64,000 nt of DNA from Salinibacter grassmerensis (GTDB lineage Bacteria; Bacteroidota; Rhodothermia; Rhodothermales; Salinibacteraceae): contig NZ_CAMTTF010000002.1 in the NCBI RefSeq assembly GCF_947077765.1, positions 310,001 to 374,000 on the forward strand, written 5' to 3'. The notes below the pieces were generated by a model. The model saw only the letters and a program-made list of their open reading frames with translations. It was not told the origin of the DNA and did no database searches. Of the stretch, positions 63,795 to 64,000 are shown piece after piece. Position 1 is the first letter of the stretch; every line of letters starts with the position of its first letter. The position numbers and the translations under genes were made by a program.

Positions 63795-64000
63795 CTACAC
63801 CTCTTCGCTGAACGACTCGCCCGCCGCCGATTCGTCGAGGGGGGGGAGGTCCGGGGCATCGGGATCGTCTTGAAGGCCCCGATGCCGGAGATCCCGACCC
63901 TCCACCATAAAGACGATGCTCTGGGCGATGTTCTTTGCGTGGTCGGAGATGCGCTCCAGTGCTTTGCTCACCGTTAGCAGGTGGGCAATGATCTCGGACT
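63795..64000 (-). CDS. phoU: Phosphate-transport regulator PhoU (3' part)
   Basis: The last 67 residues, running off the window edge. The C-terminal PhoU helix signature EIIAHLLTVSKALERISDHAK is followed by NIAQSIVFMVEGRDLRH and then an acidic tail ending ESFSEEV. PhoU restrains the Pst phosphate transporter and the PhoR kinase. The start and the pst genes are expected beyond position 64000. Confidence 0.9.
   Translation of the reverse strand, partial: SEIIAHLLTVSKALERISDHAKNIAQSIVFMVEGRDLRHRGLQDDPDAPDLPPLDESAAGESFSEEV

Noticed and set aside
1-64000. CRISPR arrays, insertion sequences, rRNA genes
   Set aside because: No regular spaced repeats, transposase motifs or rRNA sequence were found anywhere in the window.

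Overview
This is chromosomal sequence from a GC-rich, halophilic member of the Bacteroidota/Rhodothermota, most like Salinibacter. The reasons are strongly acidic (D/E-rich) proteins, two TonB-dependent receptors with carboxypeptidase-regulatory-like N-termini, secreted proteins ending in a type-IX-secretion-like sorting domain, few recognisable Shine-Dalgarno sites, and a LytS/LytTR two-component pair. The organism name is inferred from composition and family content; no database search was possible.

Layout. 1-4.2 kb: a partial reading frame, a VOC-fold protein, a SleB-like cell-wall hydrolase, a membrane-anchored Mur ligase and an alpha/beta hydrolase. 4.9-8.9 kb: Rho (without the usual N-terminal helical domain), RadC, a frameshifted four-helix-bundle (S23-type) gene and glycyl-tRNA synthetase. 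9-15.8 kb: CoA-transferase, methyltransferase, Hsp20, a photolyase/cryptochrome, and an ATP-grasp ligase followed by a luciferase-like monooxygenase. 15.9-24 kb: LytTR regulator and LytS-like kinase downstream of a TonB-dependent receptor, a lipoprotein, a small beta-barrel protein, a response-regulator remnant, and a conserved envelope protein interrupted by one in-frame TAA. 24.3-28.3 kb: four forward genes (AAA ATPase, acetyltransferase, glycosyltransferase, IlvE). 28.3-40 kb: queuosine-precursor transporter, a UvrD helicase carrying an internal DEDDh exonuclease, an S9 peptidase, a second TonB receptor and an amino-acid permease.

40-54 kb: tRNA-Leu(GAG) and tRNA-Lys(TTT) with a shared terminator, a decayed SMP-30/gluconolactonase gene, an atypical SDR, a secreted GH13 amylase-like lipoprotein, an MFS exporter, a zinc alcohol dehydrogenase, a DUF2207 protein, a TetR regulator with an upstream inverted repeat, a yellow/MRJP-like lipoprotein, DUF2007, ribE-ribD, an acyltransferase and tRNA-Gln(CTG) with a clean terminator. 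54-64 kb: a 2375-residue secreted subtilisin with a duplicated internal module, a cohesin-like domain, a dockerin-like segment and a sorting domain. It is followed by a smaller secreted protein with a cohesin-like domain and the same type of sorting domain, then the 3' end of phoU.

Most of the window is housekeeping. The parts most worth attention are the secreted cohesin/dockerin-like pair, the helicase-exonuclease fusion, the membrane Mur ligase, the ATP-grasp/monooxygenase pair, and a group of recently broken genes (four-helix bundle, envelope protein, SMP-30, response-regulator remnant).
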